The notes beneath the pieces were generated by a model, which worked only from the letters and a program-made list of their open reading frames with translations, was not told the DNA's origin and made no database searches. A stretch of DNA of 64,000 bases, taken from assembly GCA_965249645.1 (NCBI GenBank), contig CBDFML010000011.1, forward strand, positions 62,001 through 126,000, given 5' to 3'. Positions 49,997-58,735 of this stretch are shown here, in pieces (within the stretch, counting starts at the first letter, position 1; every line of letters begins with the position of its first letter). The position numbers and the translations under genes are program-made. This stretch comes from CAVOEB01 sp965249645. GTDB lineage: Bacteria; Pseudomonadota; Alphaproteobacteria; UBA828; JAPUJA01.

Positions 49997-50133
49997 GCGT
50001 CGTCCCTTTCACGCAACGGGGCCCCGCGGCCCCGCGCTTCCGTGGTAGCCGAGTGCGTCGCGCCCGGCAAGGAGTTCCTGCCGCTCACCCGCCAGGTTTC
50101 CGGATCTCGACAAGGAGTGCGAATTGGAGTCGA

Positions 50134-51387
50134 ATGCGCCATCATGAAGGGATGCCTTTCCTCCCGGCCATCGGGTCGGCCATGAGCGGGCCGCGCGTTC
50201 CCTACGGCCAGAGCGTTCACGGCGAAGCCGAGATCGAGGCGGTCGTCGAGGTGTTGCGCAGCTCGACCCAGATGGGCGCACGCACCGAGGCGTTCGAGGC
50301 TCGGGTCGCGGCGCTGTTCGCCAAGCGTTTCGGTCTGATGGTCAATTCCGGCAGCTCGGCACTCTACCTCGCCATCGAGCTTCTGGACCTGCCCGAGGGT
50401 GCTGAGGTCATCACCCCGGCGCTGACCTTCGCCACCACGGTCGCGCCCCTGGTTCGTGCCGGCCTGGTGCCCGCGTTCGTCGACGTCGCGGAAGGCACCT
50501 ACAACATCGACGCGGCTTGCATCGAGGCGATGATCACGCCCAACAGCCGCGCTCTCGTCGTGCCCAACCTGATCGGCAATCTGCCCGATTGGGATAGCTT
50601 GCGCGCGCTCGCGGATAGCCACGACCTCGTCGTCGTCGAGGATTCCGCCGACACCCTGGGCGCGACGCTCAAGGGAACGAGTACGGGGGCACGCGCGGAC
50701 CTCTCGGCCACCAGTTTCTACGGCTCGCACATCATCAACTGTGCGGGCAACGGCGGGCTGCTGGCGCTCGACGATCCCGAGCTTGCGCGCCGCGCCCGGC
50801 TGCTGCGGAGTTGGGGCCGAATCTCGTCCGTGTTCGGCAAGGACGAGCACGAGACCATCGCGGCGCGCTTCGACATCGAGCTCGACGGCATCGAGTACGA
50901 CCGCAAGTTCGTTTTCGAGGAGTTGGGCTTCAATTTGGAACCGTCCGAGATCGGCGCCGCCTTCGGGCTGATCCAGCTTGACGGACTGGAGGCCAACATC
51001 GAGGCGCGGCGCGCGAACTTCACGGCCCATCTCGATTTCTTCCGCGGCTTCGAGGACCATTTCATCCTGCCACGCGAGCCGGACGGCACGCGCACCGGCT
51101 GGCTCGCGTTCCCCCTGACGATTCGCGAGGGCGCGCCGTTCACGCGGCGCGAATTCCAGGTCCATCTCGAAGAGCGCAATATTCAGACGCGGCCCGTCTT
51201 CACAGGCAACATTCTGCGTCAGCCCGGCTTTGCGGGCATCGCGCGCAAGGAAACGCCCGACGGCTACCCGCAAGCCGACCGCGTGATGCGAGGCGGCATC
51301 CTGCTCGGCTGCCATCAGGGTCTCGACACGACCCAGATCGCCTGGCTGCACGAGACCGCCTGCGCCTTCCTCGAAGCGAGGGGCTGA
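50134..51387 (+). CDS. RfbH/ColD-like sugar 3-dehydratase of the DegT family
   Basis: About 417 residues. GPRVPYGQSVHGEAEIEAVV, NSGSSALYLAIELL, VEDSADTLGATLKG and QTRPVFTGNI place it in the DegT family. At the PLP site the sequence is SFYGSHIINCAGNGG: the usual Schiff-base Lys is His, the hallmark of PMP-dependent 3-dehydratases such as RfbH (CDP-4-keto-6-deoxyglucose) and ColD. With rfbF and rfbG nearby the CDP route is preferred. RfbH also needs a reductase partner, which I do not find. ATG 50134 has GGAG four bases upstream; ATG 50152 and 50182 remain possible. Confidence 0.8.
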   Translation: MRHHEGMPFLPAIGSAMSGPRVPYGQSVHGEAEIEAVVEVLRSSTQMGARTEAFEARVAALFAKRFGLMVNSGSSALYLAIELLDLPEGAEVITPALTFATTVAPLVRAGLVPAFVDVAEGTYNIDAACIEAMITPNSRALVVPNLIGNLPDWDSLRALADSHDLVVVEDSADTLGATLKGTSTGARADLSATSFYGSHIINCAGNGGLLALDDPELARRARLLRSWGRISSVFGKDEHETIAARFDIELDGIEYDRKFVFEELGFNLEPSEIGAAFGLIQLDGLEANIEARRANFTAHLDFFRGFEDHFILPREPDGTRTGWLAFPLTIREGAPFTRREFQVHLEERNIQTRPVFTGNILRQPGFAGIARKETPDGYPQADRVMRGGILLGCHQGLDTTQIAWLHETACAFLEARG

Positions 51388-51389
51388 GT

Positions 51390-52286
51390 GTGGCGGAGGC
51401 GCTGGTCAGCGGGGCGGCAGGCTTCGTCGGAAGCCACCTAGTTCATCGGCTGGTGAGCGAGGGCACAGCGGTCCACGCGCTGCTCCGCGGGGAGACCGAC
51501 GCGGGTCCCCTCGCCGGACTCGACGGAGCTGTCACGCTTCACCGCCACGACGGCACCACCGACGGGCTCCTGCGCATCCTCGACGAGGCCCGGCCCGAGA
51601 CGGTCTATCATCTGGCGGCCCGTTTCGTCGCCGAGCACCAGGCGGCCGACATCGTGCCCCTGATCGGATCGAACCTGCTCTTCGCCACCCAGCTTGCCGA
51701 AGCGACGGCCGCCACGGGGGTACGCGATTTCGTAAATGTCGGAACCGCCTGGGAGCATTTCGAGGACGGCGACGACAACCCGGTCTGCCTCTACGCCGCG
51801 ACCAAGCACGCTGTCGAATCCATCCTCCGCTTCTACGTCGAGGCGCGGGGGCTGCGGGTCGTGACCCTGAAGCTGTTCGACAGCTACGGGCCGAGGGATC
51901 CGCGGCGCAAACTTTTCGCCCTGTTGCGCGAAGCCGCGGCAAGCGGCGAGCAGCTCGCCATGTCGCCCGGCGCGCAGCTCATCGACTTCGTCTATGTCGA
52001 CGACATCGTCGAGGCGCTGCTCGTCTCAGCCCGGCGCTTGACCGATGGCGAGGTCGAAGGCTTGGAACGCTACGCCGTCTCGTCGGGCAACCCGCTCCCG
52101 CTCCGCGAGCTGGTCGAGACCTGGGCACGGGTCACGGGCAATGTGCTCGACATCGAATGGGGCGGGCGCCCTTACCGCGCGCGCGAGGTCATGGTGCCGT
52201 GGCGGACCGGCGCGCGGCTGCCCCGCTGGCGACTCGCCGTGTCGCTCGAGGACGGGATTGCACGCATGGAGGCCGAGCCTGTTTGA
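51390..52286 (+). CDS. NAD(P)-dependent sugar reductase/epimerase (SDR)
   Basis: 298 residues from a GTG two bases after the previous stop. EALVSGAAGFVGSHLVHRLV (cofactor loop), VYHLAARFVAEHQAADI, VNVGTAWEHFED, YAATKHAVESIL (Tyr/Lys pair), KLFDSYGPRDPRRK. It resembles the reductases that finish 3,6-dideoxyhexoses (abequose, paratose, ascarylose). Together with the 3-dehydratase and the RmlC-like enzyme this would give a CDP-3,6-dideoxyhexose; the stereochemistry cannot be read. Confidence 0.8.
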   Translation: MAEALVSGAAGFVGSHLVHRLVSEGTAVHALLRGETDAGPLAGLDGAVTLHRHDGTTDGLLRILDEARPETVYHLAARFVAEHQAADIVPLIGSNLLFATQLAEATAATGVRDFVNVGTAWEHFEDGDDNPVCLYAATKHAVESILRFYVEARGLRVVTLKLFDSYGPRDPRRKLFALLREAAASGEQLAMSPGAQLIDFVYVDDIVEALLVSARRLTDGEVEGLERYAVSSGNPLPLRELVETWARVTGNVLDIEWGGRPYRAREVMVPWRTGARLPRWRLAVSLEDGIARMEAEPV

Positions 52287-52830
52287 GATTGTCGAAACCG
52301 CCATTCCGGGCATGTACAAGTTGCGCGCGAGCGTGCGTCCCGATCCGCGCGGACTTTTCGTGAAGACCTTCCATGCCGGATTCTTCGCCGATCACGGGCT
52401 GGCTGTGGAATTTCGCGAGCAGTACTACTCGGTCTCGCAGGCGGGTGTGCTGCGCGGCCTGCATTTCCAGGCACCGCCCGCCGATCACGCCAAGCTGGTG
52501 TTCTGCACCGCGGGCGCGGTATTGGACGTGACGCTCGATCTGCGCCGGGGCTCGCCCGCCTATGGACGCCATGTCGCCCTCGCTCTTTCGGCGGAGAATG
52601 CTGCCCAGATCTACATCCCGCCCGGTTGCGCCCACGGCTTTTGCGTCACCGAGGGGCCGGCAACCCTGGTTTACGCCACCACCACCGTATACGCGCCCGA
52701 GCTTGAAGCGGGAGTCTTGTGGAACTCGGCGGGAATCGAGTGGCCGATCGAGGCGCCGCTCCTGTCCGAGCGCGATGCGGGTCTGCCGCCCTTGAGCGAC
52801 TTCGCAAGCCCGTTTCGCTTCGAAGCGTAA
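52279..52830 (+). CDS. RmlC-like 3,5- or 5-epimerase, probable CTG start
   Basis: About 183 residues. FEIVETAIPGMYKLRASVRP and DPRGLFVKTFHAGFF open the family; the catalytic GVLRGLHFQ (His), AKLVFCTAGAVLDVTLDLR and IYIPPGCAHGFCVTEGP follow. It may be AscE-like, acting on the CDP-keto sugar made here, or RmlC for the dTDP branch. No ATG or GTG is available. A CTG at 52279 has GGAGG exactly six bases upstream and overlaps the previous gene by 8 bases; a TTG at 52258 is the alternative. Confidence 0.8.
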   Translation: MFEIVETAIPGMYKLRASVRPDPRGLFVKTFHAGFFADHGLAVEFREQYYSVSQAGVLRGLHFQAPPADHAKLVFCTAGAVLDVTLDLRRGSPAYGRHVALALSAENAAQIYIPPGCAHGFCVTEGPATLVYATTTVYAPELEAGVLWNSAGIEWPIEAPLLSERDAGLPPLSDFASPFRFEA

Positions 52831-52836
52831 TCGCGC

Positions 52837-53892
52837 CTAGAGCGCCTCGTAGCGCTCGATCTGCGTGCCAGTGATCGCCGCCGCGTCGCCGCCGTCGGCC
52901 AGCGCGCGGTACCATTCCACCGTCCAGGCGAGACCCTCCGCGATGGCCAGCTTCGGCCGCCATCCCAGCGTCCGTTTCGCGGCGCCGGCATCGAGCGCGA
53001 GGATGCGTTTCTCCGGCAGCTGGGGCGCGGGTTCATGGCTCCAGCCGGTGGTCGAGCCCAGCGCGTCCAGCATGCGTTCCGCGATGACCGAAACGGACAG
53101 TCCGGCCTCGTCACCGGGACCGAAATTAAGCGCCCGGGGTAGCTCGGCGCCCGGGCCGCCGGCCAGGCTCTCGGCGTAGCGCAGATAGCCCGCGAGCGGG
53201 TCGAGCACGTGCTGCCACGGCCGCGTTGCGTCGGGGTAGCGCAGCATCGGCGCACGGCCCGCTTCGTGCGCTCGCCAAATATCGGGAATCAACCGGTCGG
53301 CGGCCCAGTCGCCGCCACCGATCACGTTGCCCGCCCGTGCTGTAGCCACCGCCACGCCGGTAGCATCGAAAAAGCTGCGCGCCCAGGCGTTGGCGGCCAT
53401 CTCGGCCGCCGCTTTCGAGGCGCTGTAGGGATCGTCGCCGCCCAGGGGATCGGCTTCCGTGAACGGCGCACCGCTATCCCGGTTGGCGTAGGCCTTGTCG
53501 CTGGTGACCACCAAAACCGCTCGCAGACGCTTGCATCCGCGGAGCGCATCGAGCAAATGTACGGTGCCCATCACGTTGGCAGCGAAGGTCTCGACCGGGT
53601 TTGCATACGAATGGCGCACGATCGCCTGGGCGGCGAGATGCAGCACGATCTCGGGGCTCGCCGCCTCGACAGCGGCAGCCACCGCAGACCCATCGCGCAG
53701 ATCGACGATGCGCGAGTCGACGCCAAGCGAGCCTGCCGCAAGCGCAAACAGATTGGGTTCGGTCTCGGGCGCGAGCGCGAGGCCGGTCACGGTTGCGCCG
53801 AGACGCTCGAGCCAGAATGCCGCCCAGGCGCCCTTAAATCCCGTATGGCCCGTGAGCAGAACCCGTTTACCGCGCCAAAAACCCGGGTTCAT
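52837..53892 (-). CDS. rfbG: CDP-glucose 4,6-dehydratase
   Basis: 351 residues. FWRGKRVLLTGHTGFKGAWA is the RfbG cofactor loop (note GHTGFKG), with VLHLAAQAIVRHSYANPVET, VTSDKAYANRD, DPYSASKAAAEMAANAW (Tyr/Lys) and RPWQHVLDPLAGYL. It converts CDP-glucose from RfbF to the 4-keto-6-deoxy sugar used by the RfbH-like protein. Start overlaps the glycosyltransferase stop as ATGA. It converges on the RmlC-like gene with a 6-base gap. Confidence 0.93.
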   Translation of the reverse strand: MNPGFWRGKRVLLTGHTGFKGAWAAFWLERLGATVTGLALAPETEPNLFALAAGSLGVDSRIVDLRDGSAVAAAVEAASPEIVLHLAAQAIVRHSYANPVETFAANVMGTVHLLDALRGCKRLRAVLVVTSDKAYANRDSGAPFTEADPLGGDDPYSASKAAAEMAANAWARSFFDATGVAVATARAGNVIGGGDWAADRLIPDIWRAHEAGRAPMLRYPDATRPWQHVLDPLAGYLRYAESLAGGPGAELPRALNFGPGDEAGLSVSVIAERMLDALGSTTGWSHEPAPQLPEKRILALDAGAAKRTLGWRPKLAIAEGLAWTVEWYRALADGGDAAAITGTQIERYEAL

Positions 53893-54845
53893 GGCGCCCC
53901 CCGTTCGGGCCGGGCGCGCCGGGTAGTGCGCGAGGCGGGCCGACCCAGCAGGTAGGCGAGGCTGCCGCTGGCGCGCGCGCCGTCGCGCACCGCCTTCTTC
54001 ATCTGGCCGATCAGGGCGTAGCCCATCGCCTTGACGGCGAAGCGAAGGGCGTTGCCAAACGCCGTGGCCGGGACTCCGTCAGCGTGCCCGAATTTCGCCT
54101 CGATATAGAGCCGGGACCACGCCATGTGGAAATACTTCTCCCAGTGGCTCGCCCAACCGACGCGGATCGAGCCGCCGCCCAGATGTTCCGCCGCCGCCTC
54201 GGGCACGAGAACCAGAGAATAGCCCGCGGCGCGCAACCGCAGGCAGATATCGTCGTCTTCATAGTAGAGAAAGATTGCGGGGTCGTAGCCGCCGCAGGCG
54301 CGCACCGCGTTCACGCGCAGCAGGAACACCGCGCCCGAGAGGAAGCCGGCACAGAGCGCGCCCTCGGGCGCCGCCTCGCCGGCGCGGTGCGGATCGAGAC
54401 GGGCGCGGGCGAACAGCCCAGCATCGTGGGAAAGCTCGAGCGAGCCGTCGGGATTGTAAATGGCGGGTCCCAGCATGGCGGCGTCCGGATAGGCGTCCGC
54501 CGCCGCAACCAACGCGTCGAGCGCGCCCGCGCGCAACACCGCGTCAGGGTTGATGACAAGCGCGAACTCGCTCACCACCCGCTCCAGCCCCTGGTTTACG
54601 CCGTTGCCAAAGCCCAGCCCGACCGGGTTCGCAACGATCTCGGCCGCCGGCGCGTTCTCGCGCACCCGGGCGAGGCAGTCGTCGCGGCTCGCGTTGTCGA
54701 CCACGACGATCGTCGCGGCCTGCGCAACGGAGGCGAGGCAGGGGCCGATGACGTGACTGCTGTCGTGGGTCACCGCAACGACGCTGGTACGCGCCCAGGC
54801 GCCGCGTTCCGCCGCGGGTGCCCGCGCCGCCGGCGCAGGCGTCAC
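53889..54845 (-). CDS. Family 2 glycosyltransferase (rhamnosyltransferase-like)
   Basis: 318 residues from a GTG overlapping the rfbF stop as GTGA. After an Ala/Pro-rich lead come TSVVAVTHDSSHVIGPCLAS, IVVVDNASRDDC, GFGNGVNQGLE, LVINPDAVLRAGAL, GGYDPAIFLYYEDDDICLRLR (ED-x-D catalytic region) and AAEHLGGGSI. This is the WbbL-like group that adds deoxysugars. Its place between rfbF and rfbG suggests it transfers the dideoxyhexose made by them. Confidence 0.87.
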   Translation of the reverse strand: MTPAPAARAPAAERGAWARTSVVAVTHDSSHVIGPCLASVAQAATIVVVDNASRDDCLARVRENAPAAEIVANPVGLGFGNGVNQGLERVVSEFALVINPDAVLRAGALDALVAAADAYPDAAMLGPAIYNPDGSLELSHDAGLFARARLDPHRAGEAAPEGALCAGFLSGAVFLLRVNAVRACGGYDPAIFLYYEDDDICLRLRAAGYSLVLVPEAAAEHLGGGSIRVGWASHWEKYFHMAWSRLYIEAKFGHADGVPATAFGNALRFAVKAMGYALIGQMKKAVRDGARASGSLAYLLGRPASRTTRRARPERGAP

Positions 54846-55615
54846 ACCCAGACTTTCCACGGCGCTGTGCCGCTCGCCCACAACCGCTCGAGCAGAATTT
54901 TCTCGCGCAGCGTATCCATCGGCTGCCAAAAGCCGTTATGGTTGTAGGCGGCGAGTTCGCCGCGCTCGGCCAGGCCGCGCAACGGCTCCTGCTCCCAGAT
55001 TGTATCATCGCCCTCGATGGTATCCAGCGCCGCGGGCTCAAGCACGAAGAAGCCGCCGTTGATCGCACCGCCGTCGCCTGCGGCCTTCTCGACGAACCGC
55101 GTAACCTTGCCGTCGTCGATCTCGGTCGCGCCGAAGCGCCCGGGCGGACGGACCACCGTAACCGTCGCCGCCAGGCCCGCCTCGCGGTGGCGCGCAAGCA
55201 ACGCCGCGATATCGACGTCGCCGACCCCGTCTCCGTAGGTCATGCAGAAGCTCTCACCCGCGTCGAGATAGGGCGCCGCCCGCTTGAGCCGCCCGCCGGT
55301 CTGGGTGTCGGCACCGGTCTCGATCAGGGTCACCCGCCAGGGCTCGCTCGCGCTGTTGTGGTAGGTGATGTCGTTGCTCGTCAGATCGACGGTCACGTCC
55401 GAGCGATGGAGCACGTAGTTGGCGAAGTACTCCTTGACCACATAGCCCTTGTAGCCGAGGCAAACGACGAAGTCGCAAACCCCGTAATGGGCGTAGAGCT
55501 TCATGATGTGCCACAGGATCGGCCGGCCGCCGACCTCGATCATAGGCTTCGGCCGGAGGTGCGATTCCTCGGCAATACGGCTGCCGACGCCGCCGGCGAG
55601 AATGACGACTTTCAC
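54842..55615 (-). CDS. rfbF: Glucose-1-phosphate cytidylyltransferase
   Basis: 257 residues, the usual length. KVVILAGGVGSRIAEESHLR, PKPMIEVGGRPILWHIMKLY, CLGYKGYVVKEYF and FCMTYGDGVGDVDI are diagnostic. It makes CDP-glucose, the entry to CDP-3,6-dideoxyhexoses. The GTG at 55615 gives the family N-terminus and has GGAG about 9 bases upstream. First gene of a three-gene minus operon (rfbF, glycosyltransferase, rfbG). Confidence 0.93.
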   Translation of the reverse strand: MKVVILAGGVGSRIAEESHLRPKPMIEVGGRPILWHIMKLYAHYGVCDFVVCLGYKGYVVKEYFANYVLHRSDVTVDLTSNDITYHNSASEPWRVTLIETGADTQTGGRLKRAAPYLDAGESFCMTYGDGVGDVDIAALLARHREAGLAATVTVVRPPGRFGATEIDDGKVTRFVEKAAGDGGAINGGFFVLEPAALDTIEGDDTIWEQEPLRGLAERGELAAYNHNGFWQPMDTLREKILLERLWASGTAPWKVWV

Positions 55616-55750
55616 GGTGTGGGCTCCGCCTGTTCGCACAACGCTGTGGCGCGGAGCTTAGCGTAAAGCGGCGACCAAGGCGAGCCGACGGTCTGCCCCG
55701 CAAACGCGCCGTGACCGCGCAGGCACGAGCGGCTATAAGCTGGACGGGTG

Positions 55751-56761
55751 ATGTTATGGACGACGGTCAGCGGTGTTGCAGCGGGCGTCGTGGTGGTCTC
55801 GGCGGCGGGCACGGCGCTGCTCTGCCGCGCCCTTCGCCGGCGCGCCATCCTCGACCAGCCCAACGAACGCTCAAGCCACAGCGCGGCGACGCCACGCGGC
55901 GCGGGTCTCGCGGTGATCGGTGCGCTGCTCGCGGGCTGGCTTGCGCTTGCATCGATTTACTCCGGCGGCGGGGTGTGGCTGATCCTCGGCGCGGGCGCAG
56001 CCCTCGCGGCATTCTCCTGGCTCGACGATCTTAGGGGCCTGGGCATCGGTCCCCGCCTCGCGGTGCAGGCCAGTGCCGTCGCCGCCGGGCTGTTCAGCCT
56101 TAGCCCCGATAGCCTGATCTTTCAGGGCACCCTGCCGCTCGTCGTCGACCGGCTGCTTGCCGGCCTGGTTTGGTTGTGGTTCGTCAATCTCTACAACTTC
56201 ATGGATGGTATCGACGGCATTACCGCTGTCGAAACCGCGGCGATCGCAGGCGGCATGGTCGTGCTCGGCGCAGCAATCGGTACGACTCCGATTCTGGGCG
56301 GCTTCGCTCTGATCGCGCTCGCTGCTGCCGTCGCTTTTCTACCGTGGAACTGGCATCCGGCGCGGATTTTCCTGGGCGACGTGGGCAGCGTGCCGCTGGG
56401 CTTTCTCATGGGCTGGCTGCTCCTGGCACTGGCCGCGAGCGGCCAGTGGGCGGCGGCGTTGATCCTGCCGGCCTATTACCTGGGCGACGCGACCCTGACC
56501 CTTGTCCGGCGCGCGATTCGCCGCAAGGCGGTTTGGCGTGCGCATCGTGAACATGCCTATCAGCGCAGCGTGCAGGGTGGTCGAAGCCACGACCGCACCG
56601 TCGTCATCATCGGCGTCGGTAATTTGGGCCTCGTCGGGCTTGCCGTCGCGAGCGTCCTGTGGCCGGGCGCCCCGGGACCCGCGCTGGGCGCCGCAGCGGT
56701 GTTGACCGGCGCTCTCTTGTGGTATCTTCCCCGCCCGATGACGCGGTCGAGTGATGGCTGA
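55751..56761 (+). CDS. Undecaprenyl-phosphate HexNAc-1-phosphate transferase (WecA/WbpL type)
   Basis: 336 residues with about ten membrane spans. LDQPNERSSHSAATPRGAGL, FSWLDDLRGL, FVNLYNFMDGIDGI and FLGDVGSVPLGFLMGW are the conserved cytoplasmic Asp-rich loops, and RAHREHAYQR the His motif of loop 5. It starts the glycan by moving a sugar-1-phosphate onto undecaprenyl phosphate. ATG 55751 is chosen; the GTG directly before it is possible. End overlaps the next gene by 8 bases. Confidence 0.92.
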   Translation: MLWTTVSGVAAGVVVVSAAGTALLCRALRRRAILDQPNERSSHSAATPRGAGLAVIGALLAGWLALASIYSGGGVWLILGAGAALAAFSWLDDLRGLGIGPRLAVQASAVAAGLFSLSPDSLIFQGTLPLVVDRLLAGLVWLWFVNLYNFMDGIDGITAVETAAIAGGMVVLGAAIGTTPILGGFALIALAAAVAFLPWNWHPARIFLGDVGSVPLGFLMGWLLLALAASGQWAAALILPAYYLGDATLTLVRRAIRRKAVWRAHREHAYQRSVQGGRSHDRTVVIIGVGNLGLVGLAVASVLWPGAPGPALGAAAVLTGALLWYLPRPMTRSSDG

Positions 56762-58688
56762 GAAACGCGCGGATTTCCGCATCAAACGCAACTACCTGGT
56801 GACCGTCCACGATCTCGTGATGGCGGCCGTATCGTTTCTTGCCGCGCTGATCCTGCGTCGCGGGTTTTATGACTTCCAGCCCGAGACCATCACAACCACG
56901 CTGTGGGGCCTGCTGCTGTTCACAGGGGTTTGCGCCTTCGTCTTCTGGCGCCTGCGGGTCTATCGCGGGGTCTGGCAATACGCCTCGGTAACCGACCTGA
57001 TCCAGGTCACCAAGGCGGTCTCCCTTGCCCTCCTGGTTTTCCTGCCGTTACTCTTCATCGTCACCCGGCTCGAGACCTTTCCCCGCTCGGCTCTGGTCAT
57101 CAACTGGTTCATCCTGCTCGCTTTGATGGGGGGCGCCCGGTTCGCCTATCGACTCGCCCGTTATCGCAATCTGGGCGGCGCGTTCGACGCCGCGGCGCGC
57201 AGCGTGCGCATCCCCGTCTTGCTCGCCGGCGCGGGCGACGGCGCCGAGGCTTTCATCCGCGAGATGGCGCGCAATCCGAGCGCAAACTACCGCGTACTCG
57301 GGCTGCTCGACGACGACCGTCACAAGGTCGGACGCGACATCCATGGCCTGCGCGTGTTCGGACGGCTTGCCGACCTGCCCGAGGTCGTGGCCAAGCTCGA
57401 GCGCCGGGGTGAGCGGGCGCAACGGCTGATCGTCACCGACGACCGGATTACGGGCGAGCCTCTGGCCGAGCTGCTCGAGAGAGCGGACGAGCTCGGTCTC
57501 ACACTCGCCCGGCTGCCCAAGCTCACCGACTTTCGCCACGGCGACGCCCCCATCGAGGCGCGCCCCGTCGCCATCGCGGATCTGCTGGGCCGGCCTCAGG
57601 CGGCGCTCGACCGCGCAGGCATGCGCGCCCTGATCGAAGGCAAGCGGGTACTGATCACGGGAGCCGGCGGCTCCATCGGCGGCGAGCTGTCCCGCCAGGC
57701 GGCGGGCTACGCGCCAAAGCAGCTGATCCTGTTCGATAACGCCGAGCACGCGCTCTACCAGATCGACATGGAGATCGCCTCTCGCTATCCGGAGATGGCG
57801 CGCGAAACCGTCCTGGGCGATGTGCGCGACCAGGCACGGCTCGATCAGGTGTTGGCCCGCGTACGCCCCGAACTTGTCTTTCACGCCGCCGCCTTCAAAC
57901 ATGTCCCGATGGTCGAGGCGAACCCGAACGAGGGCGTGCTGACCAATATCGCGGGCACCCGCAACGTGGCCGAGGCGTGCCGGGACGCCGGTGTCGGCGC
58001 CATGGTGCTGATTTCGACCGACAAGGCGGTCAACCCGTCGAGCGTGATGGGCGCGACCAAGCGGGTCGCCGAACTTTATTGCCACGCCCTGGACGCGAGC
58101 CGCGACGAGGCCGGCTGCCACTTCGTCACCGTACGCTTCGGCAACGTGCTGGGCTCGACCGGCTCGGTGGTGCCCCTGTTCCAACGCCAGCTCGCCACGG
58201 GCGGGCCGCTCACGGTCACCCACCCCGAGGTCACGCGCTATTTCATGACCATCCGGGAGGCGGTCGAGCTGGTGCTCCAGGCCTCGGTGCTGGGCGTGGA
58301 TGAGCCTTCGGGCGGCAAGGGCGTCTACGTGCTCGACATGGGTGTCTCCGTGCGCATCGCCGATCTCGCACGCCAGCTGATCCGCCTCGCCGGCCTCAAG
58401 CCCGATGTTGATATCGCGATCGACTATATCGGTCTGCGGCCCGGCGAAAAGCTGGCAGAAGAGTTGTTTCACGACGGCGAGCCGCGCTTGCCGACCGCTC
58501 AGCCCGGTCTGATGTGCGCGGCCACACGACCCGCCGAGCTGACCCTCCTGACCGACACCATCGACCGCCTCGAGGCGGCAGCGCGTGACCGGCGTACGGC
58601 GGAGGCGCTGGCGATTCTCCGTGTCCTCGTGCCCGAATATGTCACCCCTTCGTCCCAGGCAAGCGAACGTCTCGAAGCCACTCCGTAA
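56754..58688 (+). CDS. WbpM/CapD-type UDP-GlcNAc 4,6-dehydratase
   Basis: About 644 residues. Four N-terminal membrane spans (HDLVMAAVSFLAALILRRGF is the first), a first Rossmann domain (VLLAGAGDGAEAFI), then the catalytic SDR domain: VLITGAGGSIGGELSRQ, FHAAAFKHVPMVE, LISTDKAVNPSSVMGATKR with Met replacing Tyr, as in WbpM. It makes UDP-4-keto-6-deoxy-GlcNAc, source of QuiNAc/FucNAc-type initiating sugars. It is a retaining enzyme, so not a direct substitute for PseB. Shares an 8-base overlap with the transferase gene that would use its product. Confidence 0.92.
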   Translation: MAEKRADFRIKRNYLVTVHDLVMAAVSFLAALILRRGFYDFQPETITTTLWGLLLFTGVCAFVFWRLRVYRGVWQYASVTDLIQVTKAVSLALLVFLPLLFIVTRLETFPRSALVINWFILLALMGGARFAYRLARYRNLGGAFDAAARSVRIPVLLAGAGDGAEAFIREMARNPSANYRVLGLLDDDRHKVGRDIHGLRVFGRLADLPEVVAKLERRGERAQRLIVTDDRITGEPLAELLERADELGLTLARLPKLTDFRHGDAPIEARPVAIADLLGRPQAALDRAGMRALIEGKRVLITGAGGSIGGELSRQAAGYAPKQLILFDNAEHALYQIDMEIASRYPEMARETVLGDVRDQARLDQVLARVRPELVFHAAAFKHVPMVEANPNEGVLTNIAGTRNVAEACRDAGVGAMVLISTDKAVNPSSVMGATKRVAELYCHALDASRDEAGCHFVTVRFGNVLGSTGSVVPLFQRQLATGGPLTVTHPEVTRYFMTIREAVELVLQASVLGVDEPSGGKGVYVLDMGVSVRIADLARQLIRLAGLKPDVDIAIDYIGLRPGEKLAEELFHDGEPRLPTAQPGLMCAATRPAELTLLTDTIDRLEAAARDRRTAEALAILRVLVPEYVTPSSQASERLEATP

Positions 58689-58735
58689 CCTTTTCCCGAT
58701 AGTCTCAGTTCCTGCCTACAAGGAAACCGCCGATC

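Noticed and set aside
56754..58688. WbpM-type protein as PseB
   Set aside because: It is the long, membrane-anchored type with Met in the catalytic triad, which retains configuration, and it is paired with the WecA-type transferase.
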